Position numbers and translations under genes: made by a program. The notes under the pieces are model-generated. The model was given only the letters and a program-made list of their open reading frames with translations, was not told the origin of the DNA and ran no database searches. From Nitrincola iocasae (GTDB lineage: Bacteria > Pseudomonadota > Gammaproteobacteria > Pseudomonadales > Balneatricaceae): a stretch of DNA of 64,000 nucleotides. The stretch spans positions 3,286,001 through 3,350,000 of the forward strand of contig NZ_CP044222.1 of the NCBI RefSeq assembly GCF_008727795.1, written 5' to 3'. Positions 17,441-25,961 of this stretch are shown one piece after another (the stretch's first letter is position 1; each line of letters opens with the position of its first letter).

Positions 17441-17545
17441 TGAAGTTTCCTTGAAAGAAGCTGTATTGATTAAATTGACAGGCATTCTACTTCAAACGAG
17501 AATGCAGGCCAATTTTGCAGCGCAAATAATCACCACCGGAGACGC

Positions 17546-18577
17546 ATGACTCAGATTCCCTTTACACAGGTTAGCAGTTGGCAAGATGAACTGCGTAACG
17601 CCATTACCGATCCGGCCGAACTGCTGTCACTTTTGCAGCTGCCAACCGACCTGCTTGACGCCGCTATACAAGCGGACGCACTGTTTGCGCTAAAAGTCCC
17701 GCGCCCTTATCTGGCACGTATCGAAAAAGGCAATCCGCTGGATCCGCTACTGCTTCAGGTGTTGCCACAATACCAGGAAACGCAGCCTCAGCCCGGCTAC
17801 ACTCAGGACCCATTGGCTGAGCAGCAGGCCAACCCGTTACCTGGTTTAATCCACAAGTATACGCATAGAGTGTTATTGGTGCTCAGCGGTGCCTGCGCCA
17901 TCAACTGTCGCTATTGCTTTCGCCGCCACTTTGCCTATCAGGAAAACCAGTTGGGGAAACAACAGTGGCAGCAAATACTCGACTATTTGTACCAGCACCC
18001 AGAAGTCGACGAAGTGATTTTCTCCGGTGGCGACCCATTGGCCACGCCAGACACACGACTGCAACGTATGATCCATGACCTGGAGCAGATTCCACACCTG
18101 GAGCGTTTACGTATCCACACACGGCTACCGGTTGTCATCCCTTCGCGCATCACACCCGCTTTACTCAATACCCTTTCAAGCACACGCCTGCAAAGTCTTG
18201 TGGTGTTACACATTAACCATCCGAATGAGATTGATGCCAGTGTCAGGCAGGCCACCCTGTTGATTACACAGCAGAATATTCCCCTGCTAAACCAGAGTGT
18301 TCTGCTAAAAGGGATCAATGACAGTGTCTCTGTTCAAAAAACACTCAGCAAAACCCTTTTCGCCGCTGGCATATTGCCTTATTATCTGTTTTTATTTGAC
18401 CCTGTGGCGGGCGCCGCGCATTTTGACCTGCCGATAGATCAGGCTAAAAATCTGGCCGCAAAACTTCAGGCCGAGCTTCCAGGCTATCTGATGCCCAGAC
18501 TGGCTGTAGAGATTCCTGGCAGAGCGTCAAAAACGCTATTGATACCAACATACGACACAAGAAACCACCCGGAGTAA
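17546..18577 (+). CDS. epmB: L-lysine 2,3-aminomutase for EF-P, EpmB (YjeK)
   Basis: A 343-residue radical-SAM, PLP-dependent enzyme that converts (S)-alpha-lysine to (R)-beta-lysine for EF-P modification. The iron-sulfur ligands are Cys117, Cys121 and Cys124 in CAINCRYCFRRHF; FSGGDPLATPD follows as the SAM GGE-like motif. The C-terminal VEIPGRASKTLLIP carries the likely PLP lysine. It is short, as EpmB is, compared with catabolic KamA. It is divergent from efp across about 105 bases, so the two probably share a control region. A lipoprotein gene follows after four bases. Confidence 0.95.
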   Translation: MTQIPFTQVSSWQDELRNAITDPAELLSLLQLPTDLLDAAIQADALFALKVPRPYLARIEKGNPLDPLLLQVLPQYQETQPQPGYTQDPLAEQQANPLPGLIHKYTHRVLLVLSGACAINCRYCFRRHFAYQENQLGKQQWQQILDYLYQHPEVDEVIFSGGDPLATPDTRLQRMIHDLEQIPHLERLRIHTRLPVVIPSRITPALLNTLSSTRLQSLVVLHINHPNEIDASVRQATLLITQQNIPLLNQSVLLKGINDSVSVQKTLSKTLFAAGILPYYLFLFDPVAGAAHFDLPIDQAKNLAAKLQAELPGYLMPRLAVEIPGRASKTLLIPTYDTRNHPE

Positions 18578-18581
18578 ACCG

Positions 18582-19124
18582 ATGAAAGCCGCTATTGTCT
18601 TTCGCAACCGCCCCATTCAGTTGTTATTGCTACGTACATGCATATTACTGACAACGGCCTTGTTTCTTACCGCCTGTGGCAGTTTTAATACGACCCCCGA
18701 ACCCGAAGTTGCTGAAGTACCCCCCCCACCCCCACCACTCAAACCTGCACTGCTCATCAGTCAGATGATCCCCGAAGAGCCCAAAGCCAGAGGTGACGTA
18801 GGTGCTTACATCGATTTTATTAATGGCACTGATCTCACCATAGAATATGTGATGTTCAAAACCACAGCCTACGATCATAACGGCAGCATTGTGCCGTCCA
18901 AGCGCTCAGGCGATCCCAATGCTTGGCTGCGTGTTGCCGGTCCCTTCGCTCCAGGTCAGGCTAGCGGCAGTCGTTACTGGGAACAACTCTGGCAAAATCA
19001 CAATCTGCACTGTTTCGAAATTGAAGGTGTGGAGTTGATCTATATGGATGGCATGGTTGAGTTTTATGAAGCCGACCGTATTGCTCTATTGCCTGGAAGT
19101 GATCGTCAGAATAGTTGTGGCTAG
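18582..19124 (+). CDS. lipoprotein of unknown function with a hexaproline stretch
   Basis: A 180-residue protein with a long N-terminal region and lipobox LFLTAC (Cys near residue 32). After an acidic linker it has EVPPPPPPLKP (six prolines about residues 47-52, in a C-rich DNA tract), then a beta-rich domain (YIDFINGTDLTIEYVMFKTTAYD, WEQLWQNHNLHCFEIEGVEL). I do not recognise the family. It begins four bases after epmB and is almost certainly co-transcribed. A six-proline run is the kind of substrate on which ribosomes stall without modified EF-P, so it may be a translational client of its neighbours; that is an inference. Confidence 0.8.
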   Translation: MKAAIVFRNRPIQLLLLRTCILLTTALFLTACGSFNTTPEPEVAEVPPPPPPLKPALLISQMIPEEPKARGDVGAYIDFINGTDLTIEYVMFKTTAYDHNGSIVPSKRSGDPNAWLRVAGPFAPGQASGSRYWEQLWQNHNLHCFEIEGVELIYMDGMVEFYEADRIALLPGSDRQNSCG

Positions 19125-19255
19125 ATTCGTATCATCATATACCTAAAGCTGTTAGATCGGGTCAATGCCATCAGGTCTGTCTGACACGTCAAAAACTCGT
19201 TAAAGGACTGCAATACTTACACTGAAACAAATGGACATTTTGAAAAGGATTTCAC

Positions 19256-20263
19256 ATGGCCAACAATCACCATGACACCGGCTATAAAGAATTATTTAGC
19301 CATCCGGAGTTTGTGCAGCAACTAATCGAAGGCTTTGCACCTACCGAAATTGCGCAGCTAATGGATTTCAGCACACTGACGCTGCACAGTGGCAATTACA
19401 TCACCCCCTTGTTTGAAGAAAAATTCGAAGACCTGGTTTGGTCAGTCGAAGTGCAATGGGATGGATCACATCACGAGATTTACCTCTACTTGCTGCTAGA
19501 GTTCCAATCGACGGTGGATAACGCCATGCCCATCCGGCTGATGCATTATGTAGCCTGCTTCTATGATCATTTGATTAAAGAGAAAGCGACCACAGCAGGC
19601 AAAGGCTTGCCGCCAGTTTTTCCCATAGTGCTCTATAATGGGAAAAATCGCTGGACGGCCAAGCAGGATATCTACGACATGGTCACACCCGAGCCTCCAG
19701 AATTTTTGCGCCCCTTTCAGCCCCATTTGCGCTATTATTTGGTAGATGAAGGTGCATTCAGTAACGTGGAACTGATTAAGCGTCACACGGCTCTAAGTGC
19801 TGTATTTGGAATCGAGCAAGCGAGCAGTCGTGATGATTTACAGGCAGCTGTCAATCGTATCGTAGCGATTATTGAGCAAACCCCTAACAAAGCACGGCTC
19901 GATAAAGTCATTACGCGCTGGTTAAAACGGCACTTGTTTAGACTGGGTGCAGAACTTGGTTTAAGCTCCATTAACAGCTTAACGGAGAATCAAAGCATGT
20001 TAGCTGAAAATTTACAGAGCTGGGTTCAAAAAGAGCGCTCAGAAGCCATACGTGAAGGCAAAATCGAAGGGATGATCCAAGGTAAACTTGAGGGTAAACT
20101 TGAGGGTAAACTGGAAGGCATTCATGAAGGTGAGCTAAAAGCCAAGCACCAGGTAGCAACCAATTTGATTGCTCGCACTGAAATGGATGATCAAACCATC
20201 GCTGATATCGCCGAGCTGCCGGTTGAAACCATTGCGCAACTACGTACTAAAGCTAGTCAGTGA
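19256..20263 (+). CDS. Rpn-family PD-(D/E)XK nuclease (YhgA-like)
   Basis: A 335-residue protein of the recombination-promoting nuclease/putative transposase family. The N-terminus HDTGYKELFSHPEFVQQLIEG is diagnostic. The nuclease core has DLVWSVEVQWDG followed by YLLLEFQSTVD, whose E-x-Q pair is the family form of the catalytic motif. Then come LIKEKATTAGKGLPPVFPIVLYNG and a helical C-terminal domain. Residues about 265-282 hold repeats of KLEG-type units encoded by near-identical 12-base units (20091-20126). The ATG has AAGGATTTCAC before it. In E. coli, Rpn proteins act in phage defence and are held in check by a short protein translated from their own 3' part; see the separate internal frame. 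Confidence 0.9.
   Translation: MANNHHDTGYKELFSHPEFVQQLIEGFAPTEIAQLMDFSTLTLHSGNYITPLFEEKFEDLVWSVEVQWDGSHHEIYLYLLLEFQSTVDNAMPIRLMHYVACFYDHLIKEKATTAGKGLPPVFPIVLYNGKNRWTAKQDIYDMVTPEPPEFLRPFQPHLRYYLVDEGAFSNVELIKRHTALSAVFGIEQASSRDDLQAAVNRIVAIIEQTPNKARLDKVITRWLKRHLFRLGAELGLSSINSLTENQSMLAENLQSWVQKERSEAIREGKIEGMIQGKLEGKLEGKLEGIHEGELKAKHQVATNLIARTEMDDQTIADIAELPVETIAQLRTKASQ
19997..20263 (+). CDS. candidate intragenic short Rpn product (RpnS-like antitoxin)
   Basis: In-frame ATG at residue 248 of the Rpn protein (MLAENLQSWVQKERSEAI) is preceded by GGAG (19984-19987) with nine bases between, a good internal Shine-Dalgarno. The product would be 88 residues: a charged helical stretch with KLEG repeats and a C-terminal helix (DQTIADIAELPVETIAQLRT). 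In E. coli rpn genes such internal products bind and block the full-length nuclease. The site and position fit that scheme, but there is no direct proof of expression here. Confidence 0.5.
   Translation: MLAENLQSWVQKERSEAIREGKIEGMIQGKLEGKLEGKLEGIHEGELKAKHQVATNLIARTEMDDQTIADIAELPVETIAQLRTKASQ
20088..20126 (+). repeat. tandem 12-base repeats inside rpn
   Basis: GGTAAACTTGAG occurs twice in direct succession (20091-20114), followed by GGTAAACTGGAA (20115-20126), a copy with changes at two positions. Each unit encodes Gly-Lys-Leu-Glu. Being a multiple of three, loss or gain of a unit would change the length of the C-terminal helix but keep the frame. Both the full-length nuclease and the internal short product would change together. 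Confidence 0.8.
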
Positions 20264-20318
20264 TCGAGTCCCGATCAAGCTGCCTGACCCCATGAAGTTC
20301 AACAACAAGGATCAATTT

Positions 20319-20774
20319 ATGCAAATCAATACCGCCCTGTTCGGTACTCAGGAAATCAACGATAACGACGTTATCACCTTCCCCCAAGGTATCCCCGGGT
20401 TTGAAAACAACACACAATTCAAAGTTTTTCATGAAGAAGGCAAGCCCACGGTACATTGGCTGCAGTCGGTAGAAGATCCTGAGCTGTCTTTCTCAGTTAT
20501 GGAGCCGCAACTGCTGAAACTGGGTTATGAATTTATTCTGGATGACACTCAGTGCCAATTGATCGATCTGCAGGAAGGTGATGATTTTGCCGTGGTAGTG
20601 ATGCTCTACAAGCAAGAGGGAGATCTGGCACAACCTGGTGAACAGGTGCCAGCATATCAAGCTATACGAGCGAATCTGGTGGCTCCTGTGGTTATCAATG
20701 TGCGTAGCCGCAAAGCCTTGCAGGCGGTACTGCCAAAAACAGAACGGATTACTGTAATCCGTTCTGTCCAGTAG
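20319..20774 (+). CDS. fliW: flagellar assembly factor FliW
   Basis: A 151-residue protein with the family text FPQGIPGFENNTQFKVF near the N-terminus and VNVRSRKALQAVLP at the end (here INVRSRKALQAVLP). FliW binds flagellin and antagonises CsrA, linking flagellin secretion to its translation. The ATG at 20319 (MQINTALFG) has AAGG nine bases upstream and matches homologues; the longer in-frame start at 20292 is less likely. No csrA follows; instead a strong two-way terminator separates it from fliS. The fliC gene lies about 3-5 kb away on the other strand. Confidence 0.92.
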   Translation: MQINTALFGTQEINDNDVITFPQGIPGFENNTQFKVFHEEGKPTVHWLQSVEDPELSFSVMEPQLLKLGYEFILDDTQCQLIDLQEGDDFAVVVMLYKQEGDLAQPGEQVPAYQAIRANLVAPVVINVRSRKALQAVLPKTERITVIRSVQ

Positions 20775-20785
20775 GGTCATCCTGA

Positions 20786-20824
20786 CCACATAAAAAGGGG
20801 ATGCAACATCCCCTTTTTATGTGG
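20786..20824. terminator. bidirectional terminator between fliW and fliS
   Basis: Perfect 18-base inverted repeat CCACATAAAAAGGGGATG / CATCCCCTTTTTATGTGG with a CAA loop. The A5 and T5 tracts inside the arms give a U run on both strands after the GGGGATG/CATCCCC stem. It sits between the convergent fliW and fliS genes and can serve both. Confidence 0.92.
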
Positions 20825-20847
20825 TAACTAATAATAACTTGATTCAA

Positions 20848-21237
20848 TCAGTCTCGATAGTCTAGCGGCATCTCATCCCAGCCTTGCTTCACTTCCAACA
20901 ACAGGTTGATCAACTCCTGGATCTGTTCCGGATCATTATCACGACTGGCAGTCAGAGTATGAACTAAAATATAGTCATACAGACGATCCAGATTTTCTGA
21001 CACTTCCCCGCCCTGATCCATATCCAGAGAGCTTTTCAAACCTATAACAATCTCCATGGCTTTATTAAGGTGCTTGGCACGCGCCTCTATATCCTTGCGT
21101 TCAGCAGCACCTTTTCCTTTAGCGAAGGCTTCCATTGCACCAGAGAGCAACATCGAAATCAGTTTATGCGGAGAAGCAGACTGGACTGTTGCCTGCAGAT
21201 CCACAGATTTATATTGTTTTAGCGCATTTAACATCAT
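20848..21237 (-). CDS. fliS: flagellar export chaperone FliS
   Basis: A 129-residue helical chaperone that binds the C-terminal end of flagellin and stops early polymerisation. LNALKQYKSVDLQATVQSAS and SPHKLISMLLSGAMEAF are the usual FliS opening, and LDRLYDYILVHTL the central helix. Two adjacent ATG codons (21237, 21234) follow a GAGG site. It is downstream of fliD, 32 bases apart, as in most gammaproteobacteria. Confidence 0.95.
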   Translation of the reverse strand: MMLNALKQYKSVDLQATVQSASPHKLISMLLSGAMEAFAKGKGAAERKDIEARAKHLNKAMEIVIGLKSSLDMDQGGEVSENLDRLYDYILVHTLTASRDNDPEQIQELINLLLEVKQGWDEMPLDYRD

Positions 21238-21269
21238 AGTAAACCTCTGGGTCGTGCCCTGTTATCTGA

Positions 21270-23300
21270 TCAGTTTTGAGCGGTGAATGGCAAGCGATCC
21301 AAAATACCATCCAACTGATCTCCTGTCGCTTGGAAACTGGAAATAATCCGCTCCATTGCCTGGAACTGCGACTGCAGCTGCAAGAAACGCTTCTCCATAC
21401 GATCATCCAAACGCTCACGATCACTTGCAATCCCTTCAATCTGCTTGTTTAAAGTGGTCTCACGGGTGCTCACTGCACCATCTTTGGCCAGAAAATCCTG
21501 AGCCAGGCGATTTAATTCACCGGAAAGACCGCGGGAATAATCGACAGTCGCCTCGGTCACTCCGGGTGCAACGCTAAAGTTCAAACCATAGGCTGGGGAA
21601 TTCAGGTCTGGCAGCAATATATTACCTGCGCCAAAACCGGCAACACCGTTAATAGTACCCGCCACATCTCGGCCAGCCACACCATTTTGCTGCCCCATGC
21701 CTAACGCATCCATCGCCGTGCTGGCTTCAGTGATACCGACGTTAGAAACAGCACCATATTCACGTGACACAAACTCAAAACGATTATCAGTGGTATTGTA
21801 GCTCACATCCACCTGGGCACGCCCTTGCTGTATACTCGCATCAGCATTAATCAGCGTTTGTAACTCTATAGCCAACGCATCAGCAGAATCGTATTGTTGA
21901 TTTTGAGGCAAACTAATCAAGCCAGATTCCACACCATTAATACGCATTTTAAAGCTAAAGTCACCCGTGCCGGTATCCAGCGGAAAGACCAGACCGGCAT
22001 CCAACCCGCCCGCCATCAGCGAGCCTTTGGCAGGCTGAGTGGTAATCTGAATATCATACTGACCCGGCTGGGCTGAGCCTCCGTAACTGCCTAATTTGGC
22101 TTCTACCAGTGCAGATGAGCTACTTACCTCAGTCGCAAAAATACTGCCAAGCAATTCAAAATTATCACTCAATGCTTTCGAGAAAACCTCCTCATCAATC
22201 GATAAAGTGCCATCCCTCTCAGTTTGAATTCCCAGCATAGCCAAAGAGGCCTGGTCACCCTGAACACCCGGCACCGCGGAAACCAAAATATCACGCATAC
22301 GGGTAACCATACTTTTGGCTATTGAATCAGTTGCCAGATCACCACGCACTAGTTGATTGTCTTCATCACGTGAGTAGCCGGTGAGTGTTGAAGCAAATTT
22401 AAAAAAGTCATTAAACCCGTCAACAAAGTCTCTGACGGCCTGTTCACCAGTGGCCTTATCTTCGGTAATGGAAAAATTGATAATCTCATCTGGGCTGGCC
22501 CGATTCAGGCTAAACTCCAACCCTGGAATCACATCAGACACTTCATTAGTTGGACGACGTACCTCCAAGCCATTGATTCTGACTTTAGCATCTTGAGCGG
22601 CCTGATTTTGTAACAGGTTCTGTGTGGATGCGTTAAACTCCAGTGTTGACAGACTCATACCTGTTGCACCGGCATCTTCTTCTACGGTAATTTCCAATGC
22701 CTGTGTTTCACCCGTAGGTGAAGAAAGCATTAAACGATATTCACCACCATCAGGAATAATAGAGGCCTGAATGCCGGAAGCCGTTGCATTGATCGCATCA
22801 CGAATCCCTTCCAGGGTATTATTATTGCTGTCGATGTCGATTTGCAGGCCATCTTTTTGTGCATTAGGACTAAAAGCCGATAAACCCGCATCCCAGCTAC
22901 CGAAACGAATATTCAACGTGCCCGTGGCCACTTCAGCGTTAGGATCAGCAATGGTGGCCGTCGATAAAGACTGAACTCGCGCCAGTTGCATCACCTCGAC
23001 CTGATAGTTACCGGTGACAGCATTCGCATCAACCTTGGTCGGGGTGACCGCCGTACTCTCGGTAAAAGACACATTGCGTGCAGAAAAAGTTTCCGGATTG
23101 GTCAGGGGTGTCAACAGCGCTTGAAAATCACTTAGCCCACCTTTCAGCGCACCATAACCGGATATTTGTGCTTCCAGGTTTGCCTGTTTTTTATCGAGGC
23201 GCTGCTCAACGGGCTGACGCTCTATCTCAACCAGGTCGTTGACCAGCTTTTGCGTATCAATACCGGAACCGGCACCGAGCGACGAGATAATATTATTCAT
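21270..23300 (-). CDS. fliD: flagellar hook-associated protein 2 (filament cap) FliD
   Basis: A 676-residue cap protein. The N-terminal coiled region contains LGAGSGIDTQKLVNDLVEIERQP, which is diagnostic, and the C-terminal helices end with DDRMEKRFLQLQSQFQAMERII. A FliD of about 450-480 residues is common, so there is an inserted variable middle of roughly 200 residues (about 370-560, with GSYGGSAQPGQYDIQ). The cap sits on the filament tip and folds flagellin. It is in a run flaG-fliD-fliS on one strand with gaps of 35 and 32 bases. Confidence 0.95.
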   Translation of the reverse strand: MNNIISSLGAGSGIDTQKLVNDLVEIERQPVEQRLDKKQANLEAQISGYGALKGGLSDFQALLTPLTNPETFSARNVSFTESTAVTPTKVDANAVTGNYQVEVMQLARVQSLSTATIADPNAEVATGTLNIRFGSWDAGLSAFSPNAQKDGLQIDIDSNNNTLEGIRDAINATASGIQASIIPDGGEYRLMLSSPTGETQALEITVEEDAGATGMSLSTLEFNASTQNLLQNQAAQDAKVRINGLEVRRPTNEVSDVIPGLEFSLNRASPDEIINFSITEDKATGEQAVRDFVDGFNDFFKFASTLTGYSRDEDNQLVRGDLATDSIAKSMVTRMRDILVSAVPGVQGDQASLAMLGIQTERDGTLSIDEEVFSKALSDNFELLGSIFATEVSSSSALVEAKLGSYGGSAQPGQYDIQITTQPAKGSLMAGGLDAGLVFPLDTGTGDFSFKMRINGVESGLISLPQNQQYDSADALAIELQTLINADASIQQGRAQVDVSYNTTDNRFEFVSREYGAVSNVGITEASTAMDALGMGQQNGVAGRDVAGTINGVAGFGAGNILLPDLNSPAYGLNFSVAPGVTEATVDYSRGLSGELNRLAQDFLAKDGAVSTRETTLNKQIEGIASDRERLDDRMEKRFLQLQSQFQAMERIISSFQATGDQLDGILDRLPFTAQN

Positions 23301-23335
23301 AACAGCACCTCATAAAAAACACACCAAAACTCATT

Positions 23336-23716
23336 TCAGGCTTTATCGTTAAACAACAAACCCATCATACCCTCAAGATGCTTGGCAAACTTGAGCGCTT
23401 GCTCATCAGGAAACTGACGAATAATCTCCTCGGTTTCCACATCCATTACTTTAACAACAACCTTGTTCAGGTCTTTCTCAACACTGAAATTCAACGTACG
23501 CTGACCATCACGCATCAAACTGTTGAGCTGATCAATGGCATCTTCCAGTTTTTCGACGGTTGCATCGATCATTTCTGGAGACAATTCAGTTGCCTCTACT
23601 GGACGTACCGCCACCACCTCGGCCTTACGCGATTGGTCTGGCGCTTGAGGTTCTGCGCGTTTTACCGCGGCATCCGGCGCCAGAGTCGATGCTACTCCAA
23701 GACTTTCCACTGACAT
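23336..23716 (-). CDS. flaG: FlaG family protein
   Basis: A 126-residue protein. The C-terminal half (LNFSVEKDLNKVVVKVMDVETEE and IIRQFPDEQALKFAKHL) is the FlaG domain, often between flagellin and fliD in polar-flagellum bacteria, where it affects filament length. The N-terminal half is a variable Ala/Pro/Glu-rich tail. The ATG at 23716 has GGAGGT upstream. A terminator separates it from fliC, so flaG-fliD-fliS is probably transcribed by read-through or its own promoter; I see no clear sigma-28 or sigma-54 site in the 100-base gap. Confidence 0.92.
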   Translation of the reverse strand: MSVESLGVASTLAPDAAVKRAEPQAPDQSRKAEVVAVRPVEATELSPEMIDATVEKLEDAIDQLNSLMRDGQRTLNFSVEKDLNKVVVKVMDVETEEIIRQFPDEQALKFAKHLEGMMGLLFNDKA

Positions 23717-23761
23717 GGTACACCTCCAAATAATTAAGCGCTGTTTCCGCGCCTTTAAAGT

Positions 23762-23794
23762 AAAATGCCGCCCGGTGAAGCGGGCGGCATTTTT
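23762..23794 (-). terminator. rho-independent terminator of fliC
   Basis: A 13-base perfect stem AAAATGCCGCCCG / CGGGCGGCATTTT with a six-base loop, lying 25 bases after the fliC stop on the minus strand and giving a T run as it is read. It would uncouple abundant flagellin transcription from flaG. Confidence 0.9.
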
Positions 23795-23818
23795 CCGGGT
23801 TCACTTATTCAGTATAGC

Positions 23819-25804
23819 TTACTGAAGCAGTGACAGCACCTGCTGCGGCTGAGCATTGGCCTGGGCCAGCATCGCTGTACCGGCCTGCTGCAGAACCTGT
23901 GAACGGGACAGGTTAGCAGACTCTACCGCAAAGTCAGCATCTTCGATCCGTGAACGTGCCGCAGACACGTTCTGGGAGATACTGGACAGGTTGTTCATGG
24001 TGAACTCCAGACGGTTATTCACCGCACCCAGGTCACCACGCAGGTTGTTTACGGTATCCAGCGCATTATCGATAATACCGATAGCTTTCTGAGCACCCGC
24101 TGCAGTGGAAATATCGATACTGTTTACAGCGGCACCGAATTTACCATTGGCTGTTGTATTGGCATCAAGCAAACCTGTCACAGTTGCACCGTTAGCATTG
24201 ACATCAACACTAATTGGGCTACCTGAATCGGAGGTCAATTTAACACCGCCAGCTGCATCAGCAACGGTTACTGAACCGCCTGCATCGATTGCAGCAGCTA
24301 GAGCCGCACCACTATCAGACACACCAGTAGCATCACCAAATTTAATCTGCGAAACATCACCTTCCAAGCGTAAGTAATTGCCTTCGAGAGTTGCAGTCAC
24401 ACCAGTATCACTAGATACCGCGTTAATGTTGGTAACCAGCGCATCAATATCTGCACCTGAGTTGATAATTTCACCATTAAGGTGAAAATCAGCTGCAGCA
24501 TGCGCACCGGTTTTGGCACTCACATCGATTTCAACTGAACTAAAGGCGGTCGCTTTAACAGCGGTTTCACTGCTAACTGCATTGATAGCATTAACAGTAT
24601 CCTGAAGCGTAGCGCCATCACCGGCACCCACTTTGACACCATTGATGGTGACATCACCAGATGCCAGCGTACCAGCGCCGGCTGCAGCACCTTCAATGAC
24701 ACCCGGATCATTATTCTCACGGTAACCGAATGCAGCCAAGGTCGCGGTATCACCCACAGAGCCTCGCTCTACAATAACCGCTTCGCCATCATCAGAGGTC
24801 AAGGTAATTGATGCGGTTGCATCAGCCAAAGTACCCGTGGCTCCAACGACATCGGTCATAGTGATGCCAGCAACATTCTCAGCACTAATGGTAAGTTTAC
24901 CATCGTCGCCAACAGATGCCGCCAGGAGACCACCGCCTTCTTCGTTTATCTTAGCAACCAGGCCTTCCATATCTTCTGTGCCGGTTACACTAACTGCAGC
25001 GGTAGTACCATCCAGCTTGTTCAGCGTGATAGTCAGTGTATCTGTACCTTCAACCAGCACACCTGTGCCCGCAGAGGTGGCAGTTGTTTCAGCGTAGGTG
25101 CTGGCTGTAACACCGCGTACATTGGTGTTGATTTTTTCAATCAAATCCCCGAATTCATCTGTACCACCAGTCCAGGTCTCACCAGTAGCCAGAATAGATT
25201 GTCCGTTGATATTGATAGAGTCTTTAGTGAGTGCGGTGGTATCGGCAACCAAGGTTGTTGCTGCACCCATTACATCAGCACTGGTAGACCCCATACCGAG
25301 AGTTTTAGCATCCATTTTACCTATGCTGAACTCAATAGTCTGGTTCGCTTCAGAACCCACCTGTAGAGCAGTTTTACCCAAAGATCCATCCAGAATATTC
25401 TGACCATTGAAAGAGGTGGTTTCAGCGATACGATCCAACTCGGAGACCAGCTGTTTAACCTCGGCATTCAATGTAGAACGGTTACCTTCAGAGTAGGTTC
25501 CGTTGGCAGACTGGATGGACAGTTCACGCATACGCTGCAGAATGTTGGTAGACTCTTCCAGTGCGCCTTCAGCGGTCTGGATCATGGAGATACCATCATT
25601 GGCGTTACGAACAGCCTGGTCCAGGCCTCGGATCTGTGAACTCATGCGGTTAGAAATTGCCAGACCGGCCGCATCATCTTTAGCACCGTTGATGCGTTTA
25701 CCACTGGTCAAGCGTTCCATCGCTGATTGCTGAGCACTCTGTGATTTAGACAGTTGATTCTGCGCATTCAGCGACATAATGTTTGAATTAATTACCATAG
25801 ACAT
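23819..25804 (-). CDS. fliC: flagellin FliC
   Basis: A 661-residue filament subunit. The conserved D0/D1 ends are clear: INSNIMSLNAQNQLSKSQS and SGKRINGAKDDAAGLAISNR at the start, and SQVLQQAGTAMLAQANAQPQ at the end. The central part (about 200-550) is low in aromatic residues and rich in Thr, Ala, Gly, Asp and Val, as exposed surface domains are, and is long compared with 280-500 residue polar flagellins. The ATG at 25804 follows CAGGAGA by eight bases; the ATG two codons later is a weaker alternative. A sigma-28 promoter lies about 95 bases upstream and a terminator follows the gene. It is the only flagellin gene in the window. Confidence 0.97.
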   Translation of the reverse strand: MSMVINSNIMSLNAQNQLSKSQSAQQSAMERLTSGKRINGAKDDAAGLAISNRMSSQIRGLDQAVRNANDGISMIQTAEGALEESTNILQRMRELSIQSANGTYSEGNRSTLNAEVKQLVSELDRIAETTSFNGQNILDGSLGKTALQVGSEANQTIEFSIGKMDAKTLGMGSTSADVMGAATTLVADTTALTKDSININGQSILATGETWTGGTDEFGDLIEKINTNVRGVTASTYAETTATSAGTGVLVEGTDTLTITLNKLDGTTAAVSVTGTEDMEGLVAKINEEGGGLLAASVGDDGKLTISAENVAGITMTDVVGATGTLADATASITLTSDDGEAVIVERGSVGDTATLAAFGYRENNDPGVIEGAAAGAGTLASGDVTINGVKVGAGDGATLQDTVNAINAVSSETAVKATAFSSVEIDVSAKTGAHAAADFHLNGEIINSGADIDALVTNINAVSSDTGVTATLEGNYLRLEGDVSQIKFGDATGVSDSGAALAAAIDAGGSVTVADAAGGVKLTSDSGSPISVDVNANGATVTGLLDANTTANGKFGAAVNSIDISTAAGAQKAIGIIDNALDTVNNLRGDLGAVNNRLEFTMNNLSSISQNVSAARSRIEDADFAVESANLSRSQVLQQAGTAMLAQANAQPQQVLSLLQ

Positions 25805-25897
25805 GACTGTATCTCCTGAGTTAAGAGCAGTGGTAACATGCCACTGATTCTATAAACGTTCCGCTTCAGCTTTATGCCTTTGCAGCGTCTGATAGTG

Positions 25898-25924
25898 TTA
25901 TCGCCCGACTCTGACTGTTCTTTA
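25898..25924 (-). promoter_or_regulatory. sigma-28 (FliA) promoter of fliC
   Basis: Read on the minus strand: TAAAGAAC (25924-25917), an 11-base spacer, then GGCGATAA (25905-25898), one base from GCCGATAA. It gives a leader of about 80-90 bases before the flagellin ATG. Confidence 0.9.
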
Positions 25925-25961
25925 GTATTTTTTTAACAAGTTTTTAATTGAGCCAAAATTT

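Noticed and set aside
20169..20318. N-terminal extension of fliW overlapping the rpn end
   Set aside because: The extension is not like FliW; homologues begin at the MQINT-type start, which has its own ribosome site.
24100..25200. Possible internal repeats in the flagellin variable region
   Set aside because: Ala/Thr/Asp-rich and compositionally similar blocks, but no true tandem repeat at DNA or protein level was found.
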